Origin: Modestobacter sp.
GTDB taxonomy: Bacteria > Actinomycetota > Actinomycetes > Mycobacteriales > Geodermatophilaceae
Direction: 5' to 3'
Assembly: GCA_025966175.1 (NCBI GenBank)
Contig: JAOPVN010000574.1
Location: 1-14,326 of the forward strand
DNA length: 14,326 nucleotides
The translations under genes were made by a program, and so were the position numbers. Every line of letters starts with the position of its first letter. The first letter of the stretch is position 1. The notes under the pieces are model-generated. The model was given only the letters and a program-made list of their open reading frames with translations, was not told the DNA's origin and searched no databases. Of the stretch, positions 6,222-13,091 are shown in pieces.

Positions 6222-7637
6222 ATGAGCGCGGAGCGCACGAGTGAGCTGCCGGTCGTGGTGATCGGCGCCGGCCCGGTGGGGCTGGCGGCCGCGGCCCACC
6301 TGCTCGAGCGGGGCCTGGAACCGCTGGTGCTGGAGGCCGGCGACCAGCCGGCGGCCGCAGTGCGCTGCTGGGGTCACGTCCGGCTGTTCTCCCCGTGGGA
6401 GTACGACGTCGACGCCGCGGCCGCCCGGCTCCTGGACCCAGCCGGGTGGGAGCGCCCCGACCCCACCGAGCTGCCGACCGGCGCGGAGCTGGTCGGCCGG
6501 TACCTGGCACCGCTGGCGGCCACCCCGCAGCTGGCCGGCCGGATCCGGACGGGCACCCGGGTGCTCGCGGTGTCCCGGGTGGGCGTGGACAAGACCCGCA
6601 CGGTGGGCCGGGAGGGCCGCCCCTACCTGGTGCGCACGATCACCGACGGCCAGGTGGTGGATCTGACCGCTCGCGCGGTGATCGACGCGTCCGGCACGTG
6701 GGGGCAGCCCAACCCGCTGGGCGCCGCCGGGCTTCCTGCCATCGGCGAGGACCAGGCCACCCACTGGCTGGCCGGCCCCCTGCCTGACGTGCTCGGCACC
6801 GACCGCGCCCGCTTCGCCAGGCAGCACACCCTGGTCGTCGGCATGGGCCACTCCGCGGCCAACACGCTGCTGGCGTTGGTCGAGCTCCAGCGCACGGAGC
6901 CGAGCACCCGGATCAGCTGGGCCATCCGGGGCCGCTCCCCTGCTCGGCTCTACGGCGGCGGGGACTCCGACGGGCTGCCCGCGCGGGGTCTGCTCGGCTC
7001 CGCGCTCAGGGCTGCCGTCCGGTCCGGTGCGGTCACGCTGCTGCGCGAGGTCACGATCACCGGCCTCACTCCCCCGGTCGGCGGCGCCGGTCGGCTGCAC
7101 GTCACCGGCACCGGCCGGGACGGCGTCCCGGTGGACCTGCACGTCGACGCGCTGGCCGCCGCCACCGGCTTCCGCCCCGACCTGGCCATGCTGCGCGAGG
7201 TCCGGCTGGAGCTGGACCCCGGCGTGGAGGCCCCCGCGCGGCTGGCGCCGCTGATCGACCCCAACTCCCACTCCTGCGGCACCGTCCCGCCACACGGGCA
7301 CCGCGACCTGGCCCACCCCGACGAGGGCTTCTACCTGGTGGGGATGAAGTCCTACGGCCGCGCCCCGACGTTCCTGCTGGCCACCGGCTACGAGCAGGTG
7401 CGGTCGATCGCCGCCGCCCTGGCCGGCGACACCGAGGCCGCCGACTCCGTGCAGCTGCACCTGCCGACCACCGGGGTCTGCAGCACCGACCTCGGCGTCC
7501 GGGAGGCCGCCGAGACCGCCGGCGTCGGCTTCGCCACCGGCAGCGAGCACGGCTACTCAGCCGAGGCGCCGGCGGCGGGATGCTGCGGCGCCGTACCTCA
7601 GCCGGTGACCATCGGGGCACCGGCGTCGGGCTGTTGA
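6222..7637 (+). CDS. arsO: ArsO-like FAD/NAD(P)-binding oxidoreductase, 471 aa
   Basis: The FAD-binding Rossmann motif VVVIGAGPVGLAAAAHLLERG has G15-x-G17-x-x-G20. A second dinucleotide motif, VVGMGHSAANTLLALVEL, lies near residue 206, and the late ATGFRPD (near residue 314) is typical of class B flavoprotein monooxygenases and related enzymes. RCWGHVRLFSPWEYDVD after the first motif and the C-terminal thiols (GCCGAVP, final Cys) are notable. Flavin monooxygenases called ArsO occur in actinobacterial arsenic clusters, as in Streptomyces sp. FR-008; here arsR is divergent and an MFS gene follows. The ATG has AGGAG seven bases upstream. The true substrate is unknown, and the symbol rests mainly on context. 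Confidence 0.75.
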   Translation: MSAERTSELPVVVIGAGPVGLAAAAHLLERGLEPLVLEAGDQPAAAVRCWGHVRLFSPWEYDVDAAAARLLDPAGWERPDPTELPTGAELVGRYLAPLAATPQLAGRIRTGTRVLAVSRVGVDKTRTVGREGRPYLVRTITDGQVVDLTARAVIDASGTWGQPNPLGAAGLPAIGEDQATHWLAGPLPDVLGTDRARFARQHTLVVGMGHSAANTLLALVELQRTEPSTRISWAIRGRSPARLYGGGDSDGLPARGLLGSALRAAVRSGAVTLLREVTITGLTPPVGGAGRLHVTGTGRDGVPVDLHVDALAAATGFRPDLAMLREVRLELDPGVEAPARLAPLIDPNSHSCGTVPPHGHRDLAHPDEGFYLVGMKSYGRAPTFLLATGYEQVRSIAAALAGDTEAADSVQLHLPTTGVCSTDLGVREAAETAGVGFATGSEHGYSAEAPAAGCCGAVPQPVTIGAPASGC

Positions 7638-8875
7638 GCGAAGACACTCCCGGCACGACCGCTTCCGCCGGCGCTCCCGGGACGGACGCCGTCGGGCCGC
7701 CGCCTCGGCGGGTGCTGGCCGCCCTGTGCGTCACCGAGGTCGTCAGCTGGGGCGTCCTCTACTACGCCTTCCCCGTCGCGCTCTCCTCGATCACTGCCGA
7801 CACCGGCTGGTCGGCGTCCGGGACCACGGCGGCGTTCTCCGCCGGCCTGGTGGTCTCGGCGCTGGCCGGGATCCCGGTCGGGCGGTGGCTGGACCGGTTC
7901 GGACCGCGGTGGGTGATGACCGGGGGCTCGCTGCTGGCCGCACCGGCGGCCGCGGCGATCGCGCTGGCCCCGAGTCCGGCCTGGTTCGCGCTCGCCTGGT
8001 TGGTGGCCGGGGTCGCCATGTCGGCGGTCTTCTACCAGGCAGCGTTCGCCGCCCTCACCCGCTGGTACGGGCCGGCCCGGGTCCGGGCGCTGACCGCGCT
8101 CACCCTGGTGGCCGGGCTGGCCAGCACCATCTTCGCGCCGCTGACCAGCCTGTTGCTGGACCACCTCAGCTGGCGGGGCACCTACCTGGTGCTGGCCGGC
8201 GTCCTGGCCGTTGTCACCATCCCCCTGCACGCGCTCGCGCTCACCCCGCCGTGGTCACCGGTCGACGGGCGTGGCTGGCCTCGGGACGGTCCGCCGGAGT
8301 CGGTGCGGTCGATCGTGCGCAGCCCCGGTTTCCTGCTGTTGTCCGGAGCGCTCACGCTCACCGCGTTCGGCCTGTACTCGGCCAGCCTGACCCTGATCCC
8401 GCTGCTCACCGGGCGGGACATGTCCGCCTCGCTGGCCGCGACGACCCTCGGGCTGCTCGGGGCCGGGCAGCTGCTGGGCCGGATCGGCTATGCACCGCTG
8501 ACCGCCCGGACCACGCCGACGGGCCGGACCGTGGCGATCGTGGCCGCCTCCGCGCTGGCGATCGGTTTGCTGGCCGCCGTCCCGGGGCCCCTTCCGCTGC
8601 TGATCGTGCTCGCCGTGTTCGCCGGTGCGGTCCGCGGCGCCGGCACCCTCCTGCAGGCGACCGTCGTCGCCGACCGCTGGGGCAGCGCCCGCTACGGCGC
8701 CCTCTCCGGCTGGTTCGCCGCACCCATCACCGGCGCGGCCGCGCTGGCCCCGTGGGCGGGCACCGCACTGGCCGGGGTGCTGGGCAGCTACCCGGCCCTC
8801 TTCTGGCTGCTGGCGGCGCTGGTCGCGGCAGCGGCCGGGCTGGTCGCCCTGGCCGCGGCGTTCCCCCGTCCCTGA
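7634..8875 (+). CDS. MFS transporter co-expressed with the ArsO-like enzyme, 413 aa
   Basis: About 12 TM helices. Motif A appears as GIPVGRWLDRFGPRWVM between TM2 and TM3, and VTEVVSWGVLYYAFPVALSSI forms TM1 in the manner of CynX/OxlT-like carriers. Start: TTG at 7634 overlaps the upstream TGA as TTGA, indicating translational coupling; an ATG at 7580 would overlap the upstream gene by 58 bp with an Arg-rich, non-family N-terminus. Lying directly behind the flavoprotein in an ars block, it probably exports that enzyme's product or substrate. It is not evidently ArsJ, since no gapdh partner is present. It ends 31 bp from the convergent arsC stop; a weak CTGACC/GGTCAG dyad spans both stops. Confidence 0.85.
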   Translation: MSEDTPGTTASAGAPGTDAVGPPPRRVLAALCVTEVVSWGVLYYAFPVALSSITADTGWSASGTTAAFSAGLVVSALAGIPVGRWLDRFGPRWVMTGGSLLAAPAAAAIALAPSPAWFALAWLVAGVAMSAVFYQAAFAALTRWYGPARVRALTALTLVAGLASTIFAPLTSLLLDHLSWRGTYLVLAGVLAVVTIPLHALALTPPWSPVDGRGWPRDGPPESVRSIVRSPGFLLLSGALTLTAFGLYSASLTLIPLLTGRDMSASLAATTLGLLGAGQLLGRIGYAPLTARTTPTGRTVAIVAASALAIGLLAAVPGPLPLLIVLAVFAGAVRGAGTLLQATVVADRWGSARYGALSGWFAAPITGAAALAPWAGTALAGVLGSYPALFWLLAALVAAAAGLVALAAAFPRP

Positions 8876-8906
8876 CCTGCCGGGGCGGGGCTGCGCTCGG
8901 TTCCGG

Positions 8907-9314
8907 TCAGCCGGCCGCGGGGGTGAGCTCGACCAGCAGACCGCGGATGCGGGACTCGATCTCGTCCCGGATGGGACGGACCGACTCGACGTCCTTGCCG
9001 GCCGGGTCCTCCAGCGCCCAGTCCAGGTAGCGCTTCCCCGGGAAGACCGGGCAGGCGTCGCCACAGCCCATGGTGATCACGACGTCGGAGGCCTCGACGG
9101 CGTCCGTGGTCAGCACCTTGGGGTGCTGGTCGGAGATGTCGATGCCGACCTCCGCCATCGCCGCCACCGCAGCGGGGTTGACCTGGGCGCCGGGGATCGA
9201 ACCGGCGGAACGCACCTCGACGGCGTCGCCGGCCAGGTGCCGCAGCCAGCCGGCGGCCATCTGGGAGCGGCCGGCGTTGTGCACGCACACGAACAGGACA
9301 CTGGGCTTGCTCAC
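8907..9314 (-). CDS. arsC: Arsenate reductase ArsC (low-molecular-weight phosphatase fold), 135 aa
   Basis: The P-loop VLFVCVHNAGRSQ holds nucleophile C10 and R16 (C-x5-R), the LMW protein-tyrosine phosphatase signature used by thiol-linked arsenate reductases. C84 and C88 in MGCGDACPVFPG are the redox cysteines, as in TMGCGDxCP-type actinobacterial enzymes; whether thioredoxin or mycothiol/mycoredoxin recycles it cannot be read from sequence. It reduces arsenate to arsenite for export by Acr3. ATG 9314 overlaps the acr3 TGA as ATGA (9311-9314), so the two are translationally coupled. Confidence 0.95.
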   Translation of the reverse strand: MSKPSVLFVCVHNAGRSQMAAGWLRHLAGDAVEVRSAGSIPGAQVNPAAVAAMAEVGIDISDQHPKVLTTDAVEASDVVITMGCGDACPVFPGKRYLDWALEDPAGKDVESVRPIRDEIESRIRGLLVELTPAAG

Positions 9315-10429
9315 GCGGTCCTCCTGGAGGGAACGGTCGGGTCGTCGGGGAAGAACCGGTGCCCGGCCCCCAGGGCGACGTAGACCAGCGCCACCAGCAC
9401 CGGCACCTCGATCAGCGGCCCGACGACGCCGGCGAGCGCCTGCCCGGAGGTGACCCCGAAGGTGCCGATGGACACCGCGATGGCCAACTCGAAGTTGTTG
9501 CCGGCAGCGGTGAAGGCCAGCGTCGCCGTCTTGGCGTAGCCCAGCCGCAGCCGCATGCCGAGCACGAACGAGCCGCTGAACATGAGGGCGAAGTAGGCCA
9601 GCAGCGGAAGGGCGATGCGGGCGACGTCCCAGGGCCGGGAGGTGATGGCGTCGCCCTGGAGTGCGAAGAGCAGAACGATGGTGACCAGCAGCCCGTAGAG
9701 GGCGACCGGCCCGATCCGCGGCAGCAGCCGGCCCTCGTACCAGTCGCGGCCCTTGGCCCGCTCGCCGATCGTGCGGGTGAGGAAGCCCGCGACCAGTGGG
9801 ATGCCGAGGAACACCAGCACCGACAGCACGATCGCCCGGACGCTGAACTCGGCCGAGGTGGTCGACAGCCCCAACCAGCCCGGCAGCACCTGCAGGTAGA
9901 ACCAGCCCAGCGCAGCGAAGGCGACGATCTGGAAGACCGAGTTGATCGCCACCAGCACGGCGGCGGCCTCCCGGTCACCACAGGACAGGTCGTTCCAGAT
10001 CAGCACCATGGCGATGCAGCGGGCCAGGCCCACGATGACCAGGCCGGTGCGGTACTCGGGCAGGTCGGGCAACAACAGCCAGGCGAGGGCGAACATCAGC
10101 GCCGGTCCGATCAGCCAGTTCAGCACCAGCGAGGCGCCGAGCAGCGTCCGGTCACCGGTGACCCGGTCCAGCTCGGAGTACCGGACCTTCGCCAGCACCG
10201 GGTACATCATCAGCAGCAGGCCGATCGCGATCGGCAGGCTGACGTCACCGACCCGGACGGCGTCCAGCACGTCGGCCAGCCCCGGGACGACCCGGCCGAG
10301 CACCAGGCCCAACACCATCGCCGCGATGATCCAGACGGGCAGGAAGCGGTCCAGGGTGGACAGTCGGGCCAGGACGGGCGTCTCCGCGCCGGTGATCGTC
10401 CGGGGGGTCGCGGCGACGGTGTCGCTCAT
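9311..10429 (-). CDS. acr3: Arsenite efflux permease Acr3, 372 aa
   Basis: Ten-helix permease of the BASS superfamily. Diagnostic residues are C138 in GLARCIAMVLIWNDLSCGD (the conserved cysteine of Acr3) and E314 in AAGNNFELAIAVSIGTFG, both needed in studied Acr3 proteins. It expels arsenite, and sometimes antimonite, from the cell. ATG 10429 was chosen because GGAGGAG lies about 10-15 nt upstream and the product MSDTVAATPRTITGAETPVL leads properly into the first helix; the frame stays open to 11641, but that part is antisense to arsR and the DMT gene. It is divergent from arsR (114 bp) and followed by arsC. Confidence 0.96.
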   Translation of the reverse strand: MSDTVAATPRTITGAETPVLARLSTLDRFLPVWIIAAMVLGLVLGRVVPGLADVLDAVRVGDVSLPIAIGLLLMMYPVLAKVRYSELDRVTGDRTLLGASLVLNWLIGPALMFALAWLLLPDLPEYRTGLVIVGLARCIAMVLIWNDLSCGDREAAAVLVAINSVFQIVAFAALGWFYLQVLPGWLGLSTTSAEFSVRAIVLSVLVFLGIPLVAGFLTRTIGERAKGRDWYEGRLLPRIGPVALYGLLVTIVLLFALQGDAITSRPWDVARIALPLLAYFALMFSGSFVLGMRLRLGYAKTATLAFTAAGNNFELAIAVSIGTFGVTSGQALAGVVGPLIEVPVLVALVYVALGAGHRFFPDDPTVPSRRTA

Positions 10430-10466
10430 GTGCTGGCTGCTCCTCCACCCCGGGGCCGGGGTATGT

Positions 10467-10482
10467 ATCGACGCCGATCGAT
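10467..10482. promoter_or_regulatory. Candidate ArsR operator, acr3-proximal
   Basis: ATCGA-N6-TCGAT perfect dyad, starting 38 bp upstream of the acr3 ATG. The flank TATCGAC matches that of the second dyad at 10507, whose centre is 41 bp away (about four helical turns). Confidence 0.5.
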
Positions 10483-10507
10483 CTCCCTCGAGAGGATGCC
10501 CTGAAGT

Positions 10508-10537
10508 ATCGACAGCCGTCAATGTCCCGCCGATACT
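10508..10537 (+). promoter_or_regulatory. arsR promoter with overlapping operator; leaderless start
   Basis: -35 TCGACA (10509-10514, 5/6 match to TTGACA), a 17-bp spacer, then -10 GATACT (10532-10537), 6 nt before the arsR GTG at 10544, so transcription should begin at the start codon. The dyad ATCGAC-AGCC-GTCAAT (10508-10523, one mismatch) covers the -35, where a bound repressor would block polymerase. Confidence 0.6.
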
Positions 10538-10543
10538 GGCGCG

Positions 10544-10924
10544 GTGAACACCAGGCCACCTGCCGGTCTGCCGACGCTCGAGCTCGTCGACGCCGGCTGT
10601 TCCCCCGCTCAGCTGGCCGGTGCGATGAGTGCTGAGGAGGCCGCCGACCTGGCCCGCACCCTCAAGGCCCTCGCGGATCCGGCGCGGCTGCGGGTCCTCT
10701 CGCTGGTGGCCGGCAACGACGGGCGTGAGGTCTGCGTCTGCGACCTGACCGAGCCCCTCGGGCTGTCCCAGCCGACCGTGTCCCACCACCTCAAGGTGCT
10801 GGTGGACGCCGGCTTCCTCCAGCGGGACAAGCGCGGCGTCTGGGCCTACTACTCGCTGGTGCCCGGCGGGCTGGACCGGGTGGTCGGTGCCCTGCCCGGC
10901 GTGCGCGAGCCCAGCCGCGGCTGA
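10544..10924 (+). CDS. arsR: ArsR arsenite-responsive repressor, 126 aa
   Basis: The ArsR core is LARTLKALADPARLRVLSLVAG, then CVCDLTEPLGLSQPTVSHHLKVLVDAGFL, where C64-V-C66-D is the arsenite-binding motif seen in E. coli ArsR (C32-V-C34-D-L) at the start of the recognition helix. An additional C19 in LVDAGCS near the N-terminus recalls the third ligand of CgArsR-type proteins, so the site may be a mixed type. It represses acr3-arsC and itself from the shared 114-bp intergenic region. GTG start with a -10 six bases upstream and no ribosome site, so probably leaderless. The stop is two bases from the convergent DMT gene stop. Confidence 0.95.
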   Translation: MNTRPPAGLPTLELVDAGCSPAQLAGAMSAEEAADLARTLKALADPARLRVLSLVAGNDGREVCVCDLTEPLGLSQPTVSHHLKVLVDAGFLQRDKRGVWAYYSLVPGGLDRVVGALPGVREPSRG

Positions 10925-10926
10925 CC

Positions 10927-11844
10927 TCAGACGGTCGAGCCGGCCTCCTGCGGCACCGGCACGGGCGGCCGCGGGCGGCTGCGACGCCGGGAGAGCGCCA
11001 CCCCGGCCAGGCAGACCGCACCGCCGAGGACGGCCAGCCCGGGCGGCACCTCGTCGAGCAGCCACCAGCCGAGCAGCACCACGATCGGCGGTACCAGGTA
11101 GGTGGTCGCACCCAGCCGGCCGGCGTCCATCCGGGACAGCGCGTACGCCCAGGTGCTGAAGGCCAGCGCGGTCGGCACCGCCCCCAGGTAGACCATCCCG
11201 GCGATCGAGGAGCCGGGAGCCGCGGCGAGGTCGCCCACCAGGACGCCGGCCCACGGCAGGCAGCACACCATGCCCATCGCGCAGGCGGTGAACGTGACCT
11301 GCAGCGGCGGCAGCCGGCGCAGCAGCGGCTTCTGCGCGACCACACCTCCGGCATAGGTGACCGCGGCGACCACGCACAGCAGGACGCCGACCAGGTCGGC
11401 CCCGGCGCTGCGGGTGGCGACCCCGATGAGCAGCACCCCACCGAAGGCGACGGCGAGGCCGATCACCAGCCAGCGCGGGAAGCCCTCGCCGAGCAGCAGG
11501 CCGGCGAAGACCGCGATCAGCACCGGCCCGATGTTGACCAGCATCGCGGTGGTGCCGGCGTCGAGGTGCCGCTCGGCGGCGTTCAGCGCCAGGTTGTAGA
11601 CGCCGAACCAGCCGACCCCGCAGACCACCAGCAGCCGCCACTCCCCGGCGGTGGGCCGCATCCAGCCGCGCGGGACGAGCAGGGCGCCGAGCACCACCGT
11701 GCCGACGGCGAGCCGGCCCAGCGCCAACGCGCCGGGTGAGAGGTCCTCCCCCACCGCCCGGATGCCGACGAACGCCGACGCCCAGGCGAGCACGGTGACT
11801 CCGACGGCGAGCAGGGTCAGCGGGGCACGGGGCGAGGTGGGCAC
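10927..11844 (-). CDS. EamA/DMT-family transporter, 305 aa
   Basis: Ten hydrophobic helices in two repeats of five, the EamA (DUF6) duplication. The first repeat opens LTLLAVGVTVLAWASAFVGIRAVGEDLSPGALALGRLAVG, and the second has YLGAVPTALAFSTWAYALSRMDAGRLGATTYLVPP, the classic helix-8/9 region of this family. These carriers export amino acids or other metabolites; the substrate is unspecified. Start: GTG 11844 is chosen because TAGGGT (-10 type TANNNT) ends 7 nt upstream, implying a leaderless message; GTG 11850 is the alternative. The C-terminus is basic (SRRRSRPRPPVPVP). It lies next to the ars block but is probably unrelated to it. Confidence 0.88.
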   Translation of the reverse strand: MPTSPRAPLTLLAVGVTVLAWASAFVGIRAVGEDLSPGALALGRLAVGTVVLGALLVPRGWMRPTAGEWRLLVVCGVGWFGVYNLALNAAERHLDAGTTAMLVNIGPVLIAVFAGLLLGEGFPRWLVIGLAVAFGGVLLIGVATRSAGADLVGVLLCVVAAVTYAGGVVAQKPLLRRLPPLQVTFTACAMGMVCCLPWAGVLVGDLAAAPGSSIAGMVYLGAVPTALAFSTWAYALSRMDAGRLGATTYLVPPIVVLLGWWLLDEVPPGLAVLGGAVCLAGVALSRRRSRPRPPVPVPQEAGSTV

Positions 11845-11895
11845 GTCCACGACCCTAGGGACGCCGACCGACAGGATCCGGCGGTATCCGGCCGT

Positions 11896-11910
11896 GACAG
11901 TCAGGCTGTC
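11896..11910. promoter_or_regulatory. Short dyad upstream of the DMT gene
   Basis: GACAG-TCAGG-CTGTC, 5-bp arms, about 50 bp before the GTG 11844 start. A possible operator near the -35 region, though short enough to be chance. Confidence 0.25.
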
Positions 11911-11944
11911 CGTCCCGCTCCGGTGATCGGCCGGATCGCTGCGA

Positions 11945-12600
11945 TCAGTCGGCGGGAGCGCCGACCCGGGGGTCGGGGTGCTGCCGCAGGAAGCGCTCCG
12001 CCTGGCGGGCCGCACGCACCAGCACCGCCAGGCCGATCCGGTACGCCATGAGTGCGGCCGCCACGAAGCCCACGTCCACGGCGCCGGTCGAGCCGACCGC
12101 CCGCCGCACCTGCTGCAGGAGCAGACCGACCCAGAAGAGCAGCAGCCGGCGCTGCAGCAGCATCCGCTCGGCCCCGCACCTGCATGAGCGGTGCCCGGCG
12201 TTGCGGCCTGCTCAGCACCGACGTGGGCTGGGACCAGAGACCCGCCCGCCACGCGACCACCCCGCCGATGATCAGCACCACCAGTCCGACCGCTGAGATG
12301 ACCAGCCCGGCGACCTCACGCCTCGTCTGGGATCCGGACTCCGGGTCGCCGCCGACCAGGAACGACGACCAGGAACGACGACCAGGAACGACGACCAGGA
12401 ACGACGCGACGAGGACGCCGACCGCGGCGGAGACCAGGACGGCGCTGCCGACGAACAGCCGGGTGAGCAACTCGGGCCGGCCGCAGGCGGTCCCGGGCGA
12501 CGGGCGTGGGCGCCTTGTCCAGGACCGACCGGGCCGCTGCCCAGCGCGCCCCGTCGTCGCCCGCCGCCGGTGGTGCACGCCGCTGCCCAGGATCAGCCAT
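11945..12600 (-). pseudogene. Decayed gene for an actinobacterial membrane protein of unknown function
   Basis: Three successive frames each carry protein-like sequence. Frame 1 from ATG 12600 reads MADPGQRRAPPAAGDDGARW and then AARSVLDKAPTPVARDRLRP. Near 12480 it must shift to continue as PELLTRLFVGSAVLVSAAVG, through a 13-bp repeat tract, to EVAGLVISAVGLVVLIIGGV and WRAGLWSQPTSVLSRPQRRA. Near 12165 it shifts again to MLLQRRLLLFWVGLLLQQVR and ends HPDPRVGAPAD at TGA 11947-11945. Each shift equals one extra base, or two lost. The joined product would be about 215 aa with four hydrophobic helices. Alternative: two short genes, the second starting at ATG 12163. I recognise no domain. Confidence 0.5.
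12353..12406. repeat. 13-bp tandem repeat, about 4.2 copies
   Basis: AACGACGACCAGG occurs three times without mismatch (12361-12373, 12374-12386, 12387-12399), flanked by 8 matching bases before and 7 after. It lies inside the minus-strand decayed gene. Three extra units add 39 bp and keep the frame, inserting VVVPGRRSWSSFL; any other number would shift it. Confidence 0.95.
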
Positions 12601-12690
12601 GCGGCGGATCAGGCGCATCCCTGCGGCTCAGTGCCACGTGCGCCGCTGCCGCCATCCGTTCGGGTCGGCCGGATGGGGCACGATGCCGAC

Positions 12691-13089
12691 ATGCCCACCG
12701 CGTCCCGTCACCTCACCGCGTCCATCGACCGGCCGGCCCCCGAGGTCTACGCCTACGCCCGCGACCCCGCCCACCTGCCGGCGTGGGCCGCCGGGCTGGC
12801 CGCGGGCATCCGGCTGGAGCGCGGCGAGTGGGTGGCCGACTCCCCCATGGGCCGGGTCCTCGTCCGCTTCGTGCCGGTCAACGAGTACGGCGTCCTCGAC
12901 CACGACGTCGTCCTGCCCACCGGCGAGTCGGTGACCAACCCGCTGCGGGTGCTGGTCGACGGCGCCGGCAGCGAGGTCGTCTTCACCGTGCGCCACCGGC
13001 CCGGGATGACCGACGAGGAGTTCGCTGCCGACGCCGCGGCCGTCACGACCGACCTCGCCGCTCTCAAGCGGGTGCTCGAGGCGGGCTGA
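12691..13089 (+). CDS. SRPBCC (START/Bet v1-like) family protein, 132 aa
   Basis: The product begins MPTASRHLTASIDRPAPEVY, then AYARDPAHLPAWAAGL, the usual opening of polyketide-cyclase/START-like proteins (strand, then 'rpa.eVyay..dp..lp.Wa'). Strands follow in the middle (SPMGRVLVRFVPVNEYGVLDH), then VFTVRHRPGMTDEEFAADAA and a long C-terminal helix (VTTDLAALKRVLEA) that would close the hydrophobic pocket. Ligand or reaction unknown. ATG 12691 is preceded by CACGAT six bases upstream, consistent with a leaderless start; ATG 12673 in frame is the alternative. It is divergent from the decayed gene, and its stop is two bases from the SDR stop. Confidence 0.82.
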   Translation: MPTASRHLTASIDRPAPEVYAYARDPAHLPAWAAGLAAGIRLERGEWVADSPMGRVLVRFVPVNEYGVLDHDVVLPTGESVTNPLRVLVDGAGSEVVFTVRHRPGMTDEEFAADAAAVTTDLAALKRVLEAG

Positions 13090-13091
13090 CC

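Noticed and set aside
6162..7550. 462-codon minus-strand open frame opposite the flavoprotein
   Set aside because: Gly/Gln/Val-rich antisense shadow of a clear FAD enzyme with two nucleotide-binding motifs.
8872..8910. CTGACC...GGTCAG dyad between the MFS and arsC stops as a strong terminator
   Set aside because: Arms are only 6 bp with a 27-base loop; too weak to call beyond a mention.
10430..11641. Upstream extension of the Acr3 frame to 11641
   Set aside because: The added 400 residues are antisense to arsR and out of frame with the DMT gene; ATG 10429 has a good ribosome site and the family N-terminus.
12353..12406. CRISPR-like array
   Set aside because: Units are 13 bp with no spacers; this is a tandem minisatellite.
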